From Ulva prolifera (lineage: Eukaryota; Chlorophyta; Ulvophyceae; Ulvales; Ulvaceae), in NCBI GenBank assembly GCA_023078555.1, contig CM041200.1, forward strand, positions 3,232,001 through 3,296,000: 64,000 nucleotides of DNA, read 5' to 3'. Of this stretch, positions 1 to 12,114 are shown piece after piece. The notes beneath the pieces were generated by a model. That model was not told the DNA's origin, did no database searches, and saw only the letters and a list, made by a program, of their open reading frames with translations. The translations under genes and the position numbers were made by a program. Position 1 is the first letter of the stretch; the number at the start of each line of letters is the position of its first letter.

Positions 1-3000
1 TCCTAAGCTAGGCACTGTTCTAGCTGTACCAGGCACTGCATCAATGGAGCACACCTGAAGACATTTGTTGGCTTCTCATCTTGTCCAATTCATGTATGAC
101 AGCTGATGTGTTCAGGATAGCACGGCCCAAAGTGGAACCTCCGAGGCCAAGGCCTTTGCCTGAGCCATCCTTGACCTTCAGAACAACTTGGGAGGAAGAT
201 TCAGGTGCATCTTGTACTCGGAAGCGGAAGTCCTCAGACCACCTGCAAATTTGATCCTTCACACCAACAGGTCTGCAGTCCGTGTATCCACACAGGCGCA
301 CGCCAAGAAAGTAGAAATATCCAAGGGAGCATACGAAGCTGCTCCGGACTCAATGTCTGGCTTCTGCTTCCTCGTGCACTGAATGGATCCTCCAAATCCA
401 ACTTCAATGATGCATGGCTTTTTCCTGGCTGCGACTGGCAATCCCTCAGCCCGCACAACTGTGCATTTGATTGCATCCGATGTGTATATCACACGTGATG
501 CCTCAAGACTGCGCACGGCCTCTTCACGAACCTGCAAAGAGACAGAATCAAATCAGCAGATTTTCATCAAGGACACAGAGGTGCCTTAGCGGTCACGCAG
601 CAACCAGCCGCAAAGTTTACCACACCTCGTTACTATCATCGGTACCAGACAGAACGAGTAACCGGATGCGGACTTCTCCGCTTGGCACCCCGCGTAATTG
701 CAGCCATTGCTCTGTGACTTGACCTTCCGCGACTAGATCTAGGTTGGCATATGCCCATCCGCATGCCTCATCACCCCGGATAGAATTCTTGTCCCTGTCC
801 AGGACATCCAGCCTCATGCGTCTTGCCAGCATGCTCCTAGACACATAGCAAACATCAAGCAGCGCATATGACAAAGAATTGTGTTGCATGATGCCTTGAG
901 ACATATATGCCCGGCCATCGCAGCCTGGATCAATAAATGTGATATCCGCACCTATTTTCTTGAAACAGCAAGACATCCCCGTACAATGGATTCAAAGATT
1001 TAAACACAGTACGCGTGCTCGCAGCGCGCTTGTTGTATGTTACGAGGACGTATGGATCGCTAAGACCATTGAAATCCCTAGAAACAATGTCGCGTCCCTC
1101 CAGAATCTGTACAGCCACAACGGAGCGAAGGCCTTTACGAAATTGTCGGGGAGTCGATAGGTCCAGTGAGTACTGCCATGCTTCCGATCTACACTCCACT
1201 TCCATGAAACCTTGCTTTGTCCCTTCAATTTCGATGGTGGCCTTCCATGGCATGGCCCCAACGCTCCATCGGGTTGCAACTGCCTTTCCTCCAGGTTGGG
1301 AGGCCCACATACCCGTGGAACCGTCTGGAAGATGTGCCATCCGTAATCTTGCAGTACCAACAGTAAATCCGCGTTCATTAGAAACCTGCACATGGATATC
1401 ATATTATGAGCGCCAAATCTTGATGTGGTCTGGGCAACCGTGCACTGAGACTGGCCACCTCCCACTCATCAATATGTAGAAAGAACAGCACAGGAATCGG
1501 CTGAACTACGCAGGAATAGGCTCATTGATAGCACACCCGCAGCTCCACACTCGCTTGCTGTGCAGCCAACTGGAAAGAGAAGTCTTGGCCCAATGCAGCA
1601 GTGCCCTGGTCATCAATTGGCACAAGTTTGCTTGTGCGTTCTAGAAGCATTTCAGGCACTTTGAGGTAAACACGCACAGCCCCAGCGCTTGCAGCCGGGA
1701 CTTTTTCAACAACCTTAGAAAATACAGACTGAGATACCTTCTCTGCGCCATCACCCAACTGCAGATGTCTCATGTGAGGTTTCCTACAATGGTTGCACAT
1801 AGCACAGTTGTTTTTCAGTCAATGCAATTGACAATCAGGGCTCACATGCACATGCAGATATTACTGAAGGTTATTGATTAATGGCAATATTAACTGTCCT
1901 GTAAATCTGTGGACGAACGTGACTGCAAAGGCTTGTGATGGCATAGGGTATACGAAACAGCACCGGTTGTAGAGGGTTATTTATTTCGATCTCAATTCCG
2001 TCTTTCTGTTCCAAGAGGCTGCCGGAGTCGCCATCGTCACCATTCTGCTGGAAAAAGGCTTCTTTTTGTTCTGCTACGGTCAGTCCTGACACAGACAGAA
2101 TCCGGACAGTGATTCTCGTAGCAAGAGGATCCCCCTGTATTGACAAGTACATTCTGTACACAGGGGCATCGGAAAGAATGGCCATTGTCCTAGGGGCAGT
2201 GTTCATACCACAACTGGCGCGTAGTCAAGTGGTACCAGACCCCTATTGGGTTCAACAAAGTCCTTCTCAATAGCCGAAACCAGTGCTGCGCGCAAGAAAG
2301 CAAATTGTGGTATCGATTGTTGCCCAATAAATCTTCCACGAACGTTCAGCTTCACAGATAGCTCTGGCTTCGACAGAAATGAGAACAGCATCAGACGAGA
2401 GCTGCTGAATGGCATGAATTGCACTTTCCCCCGCATGCTTATCCCTTTCAGACTTACTGCAACACAAAAACCAGTCACCCCCTGTAACATACCGAGTCAT
2501 CTCCAGCAAGACATGGACCATTCCCATGAGGTCAGCGTGGCACACCAACAAAGACACCCACGAAGGGCCCTGTCCCTGTCAATCCCATGGTGAGAGATGA
2601 TGAATCAAGGCTGAAATCTGCGGTCACTTTCTCGACCTGCCCTGTAACTGCATTGTTGTACACTTGCCATCCGGTCAATGTTGGGGCCACGTCACCGAGC
2701 GAAAACGAGTCTAATGCAAGCGTCCACCCTTGAGGTGCTGAAGCCTCCACTTGCTCCTGCATCCATGTGCATGCCAGGTCCTGTGGTGCCAGGACATTGC
2801 AACTTAGCGGAAATGAGTAGAAGGGCAGCGTACTTGCAAGGGAACTATCGCCGTCTTTAGGAGCATTGGTTCGACAAATGGGCCCCAGAAGCACGAAAGC
2901 AATCTGCCAAACCATGCTGCACTTTCTTTTGGTGTGACTGGCACCCTGTTCAGGTACTCACGTTCTGCCCTCATCATAGTTTCGTGTGACAAATATTGTT

Positions 3001-3975
3001 CTCGATAGTCCATCTCTTTGCGAGAAGGAGATAGCAGTATAGCAATCGCAATGCACAGCCATGGCGAGTACATGATGACACCTGCACCAGACAAGACATC
3101 ACATCGCCATGCAGCAAGACCACGCAAAGGAAGGCGAGCTCCACCGTACAGGCTGTAGCAAAATGATGGAATGTGGAACGTACGTTTCAGCGTGTACTCC
3201 CATAGCATGATCAGGCATGTCACAGCGATCAAAAAGAGTCGGTCAGGACTGCGTGCCGGGACATTAGAATTGCCCACATCTCGGAGACTCAGTCTCCACA
3301 CAATGAATGACAACAGGAAAAATCCTGGCGCCCAAAAAAACGGTGGCCCTGCATTTCCGCGAGCGCTGGTACATTGGCTCTGTGTTGGCACTGTCGCTGG
3401 CAGTATCAGGCAAGTTTGTACAATCCTGCATTTGTGGCAAGCAAGACAGTTTCGTCAGAAGTAGCTGTGACAGAATGCGTTTTCGACTGTCTGGACTAGG
3501 CTTGTATAATTGATCACGCTTTTCGAACTTGAGACCATCGCATAGTTCTAGACGTTGCCATCAGCATCAAAAGAGTGAAAACGACAAAACAAACAGTTCA
3601 TGGAGTCAATCATATGCTAATTATACCACATGATGCCGTGCATGCCACCTATTTTGGCTGTCGGGCCAGTTCTTCGGTACATACGCATGGTGTGTGCAGT
3701 AGCGCACTCCGACAGACAGCCAGCTCAATTAGGGCGACTAAACTGCTAGCCAATCCGATGGCCAGAATCTTTACCCATTCCGGAGGCTGGGAAAATTCAC
3801 TATCAACCTTTGCGTTATCGTTATGGGGTGTCAGCTCGTCCAGGTTGCCAGCCACACCATTCCCAGAAGCTGAGTGCACGAGTTGAATCCCGGGCGACCT
3901 GTGATGTCCTGCGAGCTGACGCCTGGCATGACAATACGTCCATACTGGCGCCCGCCTTGCCAGCACCGATGCCAT
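1..3975 (-). CDS. SMP + C2 domain protein, extended synaptotagmin/plant SYT-like (partial at the window edge)
   Basis: Multi-exon gene on the minus strand. From N to C: a putative first exon (ATG at 3975) with an Arg-rich start and a hydrophobic stretch (WVKILAIGLASSLVALI, about 3700); an exon with two or three membrane segments (3390-2840); an SMP lipid-transfer domain (2890-2200: FGRLLSCFWGPFVEP, then SLGDVAPTLTGWQVY, then KPELSVKLNVRG and PNRGLVPL); a degenerate C2-like stretch (about 2150); a good C2 domain (1190-650) with the Ca-site pattern RDFNGLSDPYVLV and DVLDRDKN; and the start of a further C2 domain (from about 460) that leaves the window. SMP proteins of this type tether the ER to other membranes and move glycerolipids between them; C2 domains bind membranes, often with Ca. 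The N-terminal membrane region is longer than in typical E-Syts. Start codon and exon borders are inferred; family call is firm. Confidence 0.82.
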
Positions 3976-4360
3976 GTTACAGGCAGATGCCGTGCAAACC
4001 AATATCACACCGATGCAAAGTTGACAATTCCCAGAACCACATTCGACCGGAAGCTGTTACTTGCATCAGCCATTTGAAATATTTCAGCTACCATGACAAG
4101 AATACAATGCAATCGTGCAACGTGACGAGGTAAGCAGCTTGCACTATGCCGTTGAGGACTTCATGCATGTTCACCGCAGATTCGATGAGTTGCCAGGAAC
4201 TCGCGACACGGCCATGCTCGAACCATCTGTAGACGTGTAGGAATCATTTCATACTTGAGGTAGCATCACCATCACAGCATAAGCTATCGAGTACACATTG
4301 TGGCGCATTCCGGAACGAATGTGCACGCCGCGCTCGGGAGCGTTGCACGACCGAAGCATA
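3976..4360. promoter_or_regulatory. Intergenic region between divergent SMP-C2 and RRF genes
   Basis: About 385 bp lie between the inferred start codons of the SMP-C2 gene (3975, minus) and the RRF gene (4361, plus). It must hold the 5' leaders and promoters of both if the starts are right. I see no clear TATA box or other named element; this is inferred from gene arrangement only. Confidence 0.35.
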
Positions 4361-5527
4361 ATGGCGCTTCGTTTACGCAGCTTGTGGGCGCCCTGGACTC
4401 GTTGTTGTCCGACTCTGGAAGAATATGTATCTGGGCAACTGCAAGTTGTCCAGGGTGCCGGTAGACTTGATTGCTTGAGGAATTGTCAACGGCTGTTGGT
4501 GTCCGTGGCATCACGGGTTCACAGCCAGCCGATGACTCGTCTGCTCCTCCCCAACAACCGCATGGCTATGGAGATACAAATGCGTTGGTATGCCAAGTCA
4601 AAAAAGAGAGGTCGGTATTGTCATGTGCGTCGGGGCCGCTGTGTTGCATATACATGCAAGTCAGGTAAGGGACGCCCCATCGCAGGTCAGGCGGCACAAG
4701 CTTCGTCCAAGGAGGCTGTGGCCCAGCAAGGATTTCAGTCTGAGCTTTACCGCGCGTACGTCCCTGTTTCCTTTGCGTTTCATACTTCTCGACATGTTTT
4801 CGGTGATCAGGTGTTTGTAAATGGCGCGGCCTCACAAAAAAAAGGCCGTGCTGATGGCATGTCTTTCATCGACCGTTGTCAAATACTTTGATATCGAGCT
4901 CGTGGTGCACAAGTGATACGCTGGTAATTCAGGAAAATGATGGACGCAGTGGAGCATTTTTATCATGAGCTGTCGGGGCTGCGCACAGGGCGAGCAAGCC
5001 CTACATTGCTAGACAGCATCATGGTGGACTTCCATGGTGAAAGAACAAACTTGTCACACGTAGCCACTGTCGTGCTTAAAGGGACTCGCACATTATCGGT
5101 AACAGTTTATGACAGACTGATGGCACCTGAAGTCTTGGCAGCGATCCGAGATTCACCGCTGCAGCTGCAACCACGTGAGGAAGGAGGTCAGATTTTGGTG
5201 CCTGTGCCAGAGTACGTGGCCCATCACTGTGGCGTGTCGTTCAAACCGCATGGCATGTTACGCCTTTGATGTGACTCTGGCATGCACAGGATGTCGCCAG
5301 ACTCTCGCAAGGCGATGATAAAGCTGGCTCACAAATATGCTGAGCAGTCAAGGGTCACAGTCAGACAGATACGCCACAAGGCAATGGCTGACATCAAGGT
5401 AGCCGCAAAACAAACGAGTGAAGATGAACGGAAATCCAATGAGCAACATGCCGAAGAACTGACCAAAGACTTTATTCACAGTATTGATCAGGCACTGCAG
5501 GCGAAGCAGAAGGAACTGGAGGCATGA
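4361..5527 (+). CDS. RRF: Ribosome recycling factor, organellar (mitochondrial type likely)
   Basis: Ribosome recycling factor splits post-termination ribosomes together with EF-G. The body is clear: AVEHFYHELSGLRTGRASP (4943 on), the beta-rich domain II, then SPDSRKAMIKLAHKYAEQSRV and a C-terminal helix ending QALQAKQKELEA. The last intron is well defined: 5212-5289 (78 bp, GTACGT...CACAG), phase 2, joining PVPE to MSPDSRK. The ATG at 4361 gives an Arg-rich start (MALRLRSLWAPWTRCC), which looks like an organelle transit peptide. The middle is uncertain. One model splices 4588-4932 (donor GTATGC, acceptor TTCAG, phase 2). Another keeps RWYAKSKKR, typical of mitochondrial RRF, and an exon reading YFDIELVVHK that ends at 4912, which would need a 20-nt intron. 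Convergent with the kinesin gene, about 250 bp away. Confidence 0.88.
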
Positions 5528-5775
5528 TTTCTGAGTGTAGAGACACATGTGGATATGCTTCAGCGTACTGTGCTCAGCATATTGGATCACTGCTGAGTTT
5601 GGTCTCATGTATGCCGAGCTGAGAAGTAAACAGTGCCATGGTCATGCTGAGGCAACAGAAGCAGACTGTACAATACAAATTCGCTAGCACACACCTCGTC
5701 TGTAGATGGGCCTGCAGCTACAAGCCCCTAGAGCAACCCGTATCACAACTGGACATTTCATTCACTGCACAAGGT

Positions 5776-8700
5776 TCAGCCATGTGGGGACGCCCGGTCA
5801 TGGCTACTCCTGGCCCCCCGCAGCACTGTTGACAGTCCAAATGAGGACCTCTCATATGGGACCGAAGTGCAGCGGGCAGGTGTTGTGCAATGTTGCGATG
5901 GCATGTGTTGCACCTCAATTGCAGTAGCCAAGATCCCGGACAAGCCGTATTCCGCACAGGGTTTTGTCAGTCTGCCAGCCTTCCCAGCATTCACCTCGTT
6001 CCCAATGCAACTTGCTGCCTCACACCAACTATTGTCACGTACCTTGTGATGTGGTATTGTTTTTCGTGATGTGACAGGCATCTTTCCAGACAGCGGCCAA
6101 TGTTCAGAGGCTTTTGGATCGTATGTACCGGAGACGATCACACCCTGCTGGATGCCTAGTTCTTTGAACAGCGAACTGTACTGCCGCATCAACGCTGCAA
6201 CCCCTGCGTCGCTGTACCTGTGTTGCACGGTGTTCTGTACATCTTGAGAACAGTTGATGACCTGTTGTCGGGCCTGATGATCCCTAATCATTTGTTGTCC
6301 CAGCTGTCTTACAGTGCGCCCCGCTGCCTTTGTCTTCCTGTTGACTGATGATATGTGTTGTGGTGACAGACTTGATGATCTATAACAGCTTGCCGCCTTC
6401 GTTGAGCTGGCCACCACAGATTGTTGTAGCACTTGAGACACGCCACACTGCTTTGATTGCAGCGGATTCTGGAATAAAGAAAGTGCGCCCACATTGTTGG
6501 TTATTTCTGGAACACTTTGATGCAAAGTGTCACGAATTGGCATGCTGTTGTAGCTGCGAACTGCTGCAGCTGCTTGCCGTGCAGCATGAGCCTCATTGCT
6601 GTGAAGCGTTTGACCTTGATTCTCAGACTGTGTCTGCTGGTAAAAACTTGTAGCAAATTCACACTCGCTGTCATCCACGGCAGCCATACGTATGTCACGG
6701 GCTTCCAATTGCCGAACTCGCATGCGTTCTGTCTCCAAAGCTTGCTGCAAAGAAATTTGGCGTTTCTCTTGTAGAACAATGGCTGCACCATTCCAAAGAC
6801 ACTTGAAGTGAAAAAATGAACCTTTAATGCCACAATTTGTTGCTCCAATACCTTGTGCTGTGAATGTTTACCAGCATCAGGGTGGCAAAGGGCACCTCTG
6901 CGAATTTGTCTAGGGAGATGGCTGTCAAATCTTTGCAGGGCAGCCTTGAGTCTGCAGATTTCCTCGTTCTTTGACTGTAAAACTTCTGCTATATCCTGAC
7001 ACCTTTTTTGGACAACACTGTTCACAATCGCTGATGCTCGATTTGCAAACTGTATAGTTGCTAGAGTCTCAAGACGAGTCGATGCTGACGGTGAGACAGT
7101 CGCAATGACATACCTGCACGTCTGATCACAAGGCTCACTGAATGCTGGTCAGCATTTTTACACATACAGAGATGATTTCGCCGTACGTCTGGCAGTTGCC
7201 GCCAAGCGCATGCTTCATCAGGACAGTCAGCTTCGAGTCCCTGTACGGTACATGGCGATTTCCAGCAGCAAGTGCAGAGACTACACTGACCAGGGCAGAT
7301 AGCGAGATTGAGATGTAGCGTGTCTCTGCAGCATGACTGTTTGGGACAATTGGCCCTCCAGGGTGTGGCTCACTGCCTGCCAAGTCAGCAAAACAAATGC
7401 TTGCTTTCTGTGCACAGACATCTTGGGCATTGCCCTTGATTTCTACATGGAGCTGGAGAAGCGTGTGGCCTGCACGGACAAGTCAGCTTGCACATGACTG
7501 ATCTTGATTGACATGTACTTCTGCATCCATCACACAGGCACACCTCGGCTGCTCTTATGATTCAAGGCTGTCTGGCGGACGCTCCGACGCTGTGCCCCAA
7601 AGCTGAGCAGCTGCATAAGGTCTTCCATGTGATTGAACTGCTGCAGTTGGAGATTCCGCACACGGGCTACTCCATCAGATCCTTCACAGACGGACAATCT
7701 GGGCCGTGAGTCCTGTTGAGCAGACCTTTTTGCGAATAGATCGTACACTTGCTCATTATAGACCTCACAGTAGCTACATCGCAGAACAACATGGTCTACA
7801 CTCATGGCTTGCTGAGCCAGCAAGCTTTTGGCAATCCGAGGTATCAGCCCATATTGGTCTGGAATCACTTCCATGCCTGTAACCGCCGTTAACAGCTCAC
7901 TGATTCGCTTGGCAATATACTCTGACCACTCAAAATTAGATGACACCGCACGGTAAGCCCCCAATTCTGGATTGATGCTACGATTATGATTGCCGTCCTT
8001 CGTCTGGTGATTCTCAACGCGAATGATCAATCTGCATCATGACTGCCCTGATGAAGCAATGCGCACCTGCTCGCCAGGATGATAAGTTTCCTTGCATGGT
8101 GTATGTCTTGCCACTACCTGCGTGTCACAGTTTCTGAGTATGTCTCATAATGTCGAGACAACATTCGCGAGGCAGCGTCCCACGGGAGCAGTACTGCTTC
8201 ATCGACATAGTAGATGACTGGGGCCATACCTGTCTGCCCATAAGCAAGGACAGACGAGTTGACGCCGTTCCAAACATCATCAACAACCTGCAACCAAGCC
8301 TAATCAAGAAATAAAAGTTGCAGATGGCTGCCATGCGGACCTGATGAGCAAAGCCAGGCTGACACTGACACCTAACCAGCACCTTGCTGACTCAGATCAA
8401 AAAATATAAATTATGCTGCATCTCCGTTGACGCTGACATGCCACACGGAAATCCTATCGGAATGTACTCGTATGAGGGGTTATCGGATTCACACCTGCTG
8501 GACATGCTTGCAAACATCCGCTTGATCAGCATTAGGTCCAAGGGCAGCATAAAATGATGCGTCTGTGACCGATGCCGTGTAGGCAAGCCTAACTGTTGCC
8601 TGAACGAACAAATGCTTTGCTAGGTACCCCGCAAGTGTTGGTGTTCGAGGAAGATCCTGAGATCCGAAGGCACACATGGTTCAGCACAGTGCAGCATTGA

Positions 8701-8918
8701 GACGCTGCTTCCTCGGCGCTGCTGGGGGGTCTGACACGGACGACAACGCGGACGGGACGCCGGTGTGAGGCTGCAACATCAGGCATTGTTACGTGCAGAC
8801 AGGTATCCCAGCCACCAACAAAAGCTGCATCATCAGAACTACGCATTGCGAGGTCGACATATGATGCGAGCCTGTATGACTTGAGCATATGCCTCAAAGG
8901 CGAAGGTAACGTCTCCAT
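5776..8918 (-). CDS. Divergent kinesin, N-terminal motor
   Basis: Microtubule motor ATPase encoded by about seven exons. ATG at 8918 ([10 protein letters not shown]); the motor core begins with [10 protein letters not shown] (about 8745). An exon with [20 protein letters not shown] (about 8500) is followed by [19 protein letters not shown] (about 8270-8220); the P-loop is completed in the next exon with SGKTYTMQG (about 8110), so an intron splits the ATP-binding loop. [11 protein letters not shown] and [14 protein letters not shown] (about 7850-7730) match the motor. Switch I reads NHKSSRGH (usual SSRSH) and spans another intron; switch II is DLAGSE (about 7380); [20 protein letters not shown] (about 7240) and VIATVSPS (about 7105) follow. 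Then come a neck/coiled coil ([15 protein letters not shown]) and a Gln/Ser-rich tail. The tail reads open to a stop at 5776, but a strong donor (GTACGTGAC) near 6045 means the last exon may end earlier. I cannot place it in a kinesin family. Confidence 0.87.
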
Positions 8919-10350
8919 CTGAGCGTTCCTGCCAGCCAGGATCGGCGATAGTCGTGGAGCGACATATCGGGGCAAGACTTGTTAAGGCCCCCTAGGCCTA
9001 GCAAGCCTCATCGGGTCGTATGACGAGAGCGCGGACCATTGCATGGCAGAGCACCACATCATGCCAGGCAATGCAATCAGTTTCCCTGGTTGCTGCTTGC
9101 GGTGCTACCTGCCTTGCTTGCTTTGTCCTTGTAACACATCATGCCAGGCAATGCAATCAACTGCTGTGAGCCGAGGATCTGCACAACTCTTGACACACAG
9201 CAAGCAACGCCATCTCAAGGCGGACCGCCGAAAGCAGTCGAGAGGTATCTCGCGGTCAGGAAAAAACTAATAGGGCCATTCAAGTCTATGAATCATCAGG
9301 CCCACCCGCAGACTGCCTGGCGGAATGCACAGCAGTCAAGCCCCATAGACTTTAAAGCAGACTGTGCTGCTTGCGTCCAAAGGACAGGATTTTTGCGCAG
9401 CTGTGGCCCGTGCGGCAGGTGCGTCAGACCGGTCTGTGGGTGCGGTGCTGCACCCCCGGGTGGCAGCCAAGCCTACTGAGAGCGCAATCAGCCCCAACTA
9501 CACAGGTCGCCTGTTTTGTCTCTGAAAATGTTACAGACAATATATCACCCACTGCCTTATGTCTCCACAAACTCTCGCCGGTACGGGACTCCGTACCAGC
9601 CCGGTGTCATTTCAGACTCTCTACAGTCGCCACGTCCACGACGGCGCTCAAACACCAATCCAGCACCATATTGCTATTATGGATCCAAGATCTGGCCAGC
9701 GAACCCGCCACGGGCTGCGCGATAATGGTTGTTCTCAGGGCAGTGAACACGCCATGCCGGCCCCCACAGTGCACCATATGACCTGTGCGAGCATCGTGAG
9801 ACTCACAAAAACGCCATCTACTCAACTATGCCATCCACGCCTGCTCTCGTGCACTATAGAGGCCTGTCGTTCTGTCGTTTTGGGCGACGCTCTCCCATGC
9901 ACACGTGCACATGCACATTGTGCGTGCCGGTGCGCCGCTTGTGCAACCTCTGCCCACTGTGGATGCTACTTACATTGTTGTCTATAGCGATGTTCTGACC
10001 GCTCGACTGTCTATCTCGGAGATGAGATACGGCATGACGGCAATTCACATTCTTCCGTCACAACACCAAGGTTGTACAGGCACTCTTTCCCCGGTGAGAC
10101 ACCCCGTGACAGTCTGCAGCACGGGATTACCCCGGTGATCGTTGCCAGCAGGGTGTTCCAGCCCCCGTTTCTCTGGTGGGTGTGCCTGTGGCAGTCTGCG
10201 GTGTTGTCAGGGATTTCCCCGGCGACCGCCGCCACTGCAGTGGGATATCCCGGTGATGTGCTAAATGTTTAGGGGGGGTACCAAAGAAACTCGCACCACA
10301 CGTGGCGCAACAGCAAGTTGCAACAAGCACCATGCACACGGACAGTAGCA
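8919..10350. other. No recognisable gene
   Basis: Upstream of the kinesin. Open frames here are short and match nothing I know. The stretch holds a 25-bp direct repeat (9055, 9135) and, between about 10090 and 10260, two loosely similar units with CAGTCTGC and CCCCGG(T/C)GA motifs roughly 82 bp apart. Confidence 0.5.
9055..9159. repeat. 25-bp direct repeat, two copies
   Basis: The string CACATCATGCCAGGCAATGC followed by AATCA occurs at 9055-9079 and again at 9135-9159, 80 bp apart. Copies are identical by eye. Function unknown. Confidence 0.85.
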
Positions 10351-10640
10351 TTACAATTCCGCCTCTGGCATATCCGCCTCCGCTGGCATACCTTCCGCCA
10401 GCAACTTCTCAAGCTCCTCGATAGACATGCCCACATCATCTTTTACATCATTCATGTCTACATCCGAATCTGGCGCCTGTGCGTCGCCAAGATCAGCAAA
10501 GTCATGGCAACCCTCAAGCCAGTATTTGTCATTGCTCACTGCATTGCCTCGTGCAGCTCTTCAAATAGCAGCTTCTCTGGATTCATGCTGCGCCCACCAA
10601 GCACAAGTATCTTATGTATTCCACACACAGAAGGGCTGAG
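10351..10640 (-). CDS. Hypothetical acidic C-terminal exon(s)
   Basis: On the minus strand a frame ends in an acidic, helix-prone tail: DVDMNDVKDDVGMSIEELEK, then KLLAEG and a stop at 10351. Just upstream another frame reads ILVLGGRSMNPEKLLFEELH (about 10610-10560) and meets a GTGAGC donor; a 63-nt stretch then ends in CGCACAG, but the phases do not join cleanly, so the exon structure is unresolved. The composition looks coding. No family recognised. Nothing further upstream is visible before the copia fragment at 10799, so the 5' part may have been displaced. Confidence 0.3.
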
Positions 10641-10798
10641 GCGGGGTGCCGTGTGCGGGTGCTAGTTGTGTCTTGGCCCTGAGCTCGGGCGGATTCGAGG
10701 TGGCTGTTGCTCTCCTGGCGCTCGTGATTTGCGTTGTTCGTGTGCTTCCTCGTTGTCCTGGCAGTGCTACCGGCCCTTCCGGCCTTGTCTGATCATCT

Positions 10799-11632
<834 letters not shown>

Positions 11633-11758
11633 CTCTCACTGCACTGGCACGTCGCATCCTTGCGTGTGAGTGTACACCTACTCTGCTTGTGCCTATGTAG
11701 CCCTCGTGCTGCGGCAATCTTGACCCATCACTGCTTCTTCTTACTGCCATCGAGGTAT

Positions 11759-12114
11759 TGTCACAATGCATGAGCCTGCGGGCAGCAGTGTGGTGACAGG
11801 TGCACCCATGCACGGACGATCCGCGGATCCAGTGTAGGGGTAAGCCGCCAGTCGGGATTGTCTCGATGTAGCGAGAGAGATCCCGCGAGGGTTTCCCGTC
11901 GTAACCTTGAGTGTTGTGTGTTCAGTGTGCATATATGGATGTGCACACTGAGATCTGTAACCATTCTCTTTACTGTCTCACGGTACTAGTACTCTCTCTC
12001 TCAGTGTTTCCTCGGTTCTACCTCTGTGCGCAGTAGGTATGGAACACTGGCCACCTGACCTAACCTGACGTAAGACTGCGCGTCTGCCCTGACCCGAATG
12101 AAGCATTTCTGACA
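11759..12114 (+). repeat. 5' LTR of element A
   Basis: 356-bp long terminal repeat with short inverted ends TGTCA...TGACA. Followed at 12115 by the presumed primer-binding site TGGTATCGATGAATG, whose first seven bases match the usual initiator-Met tRNA primer site of copia elements. Confidence 0.95.
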
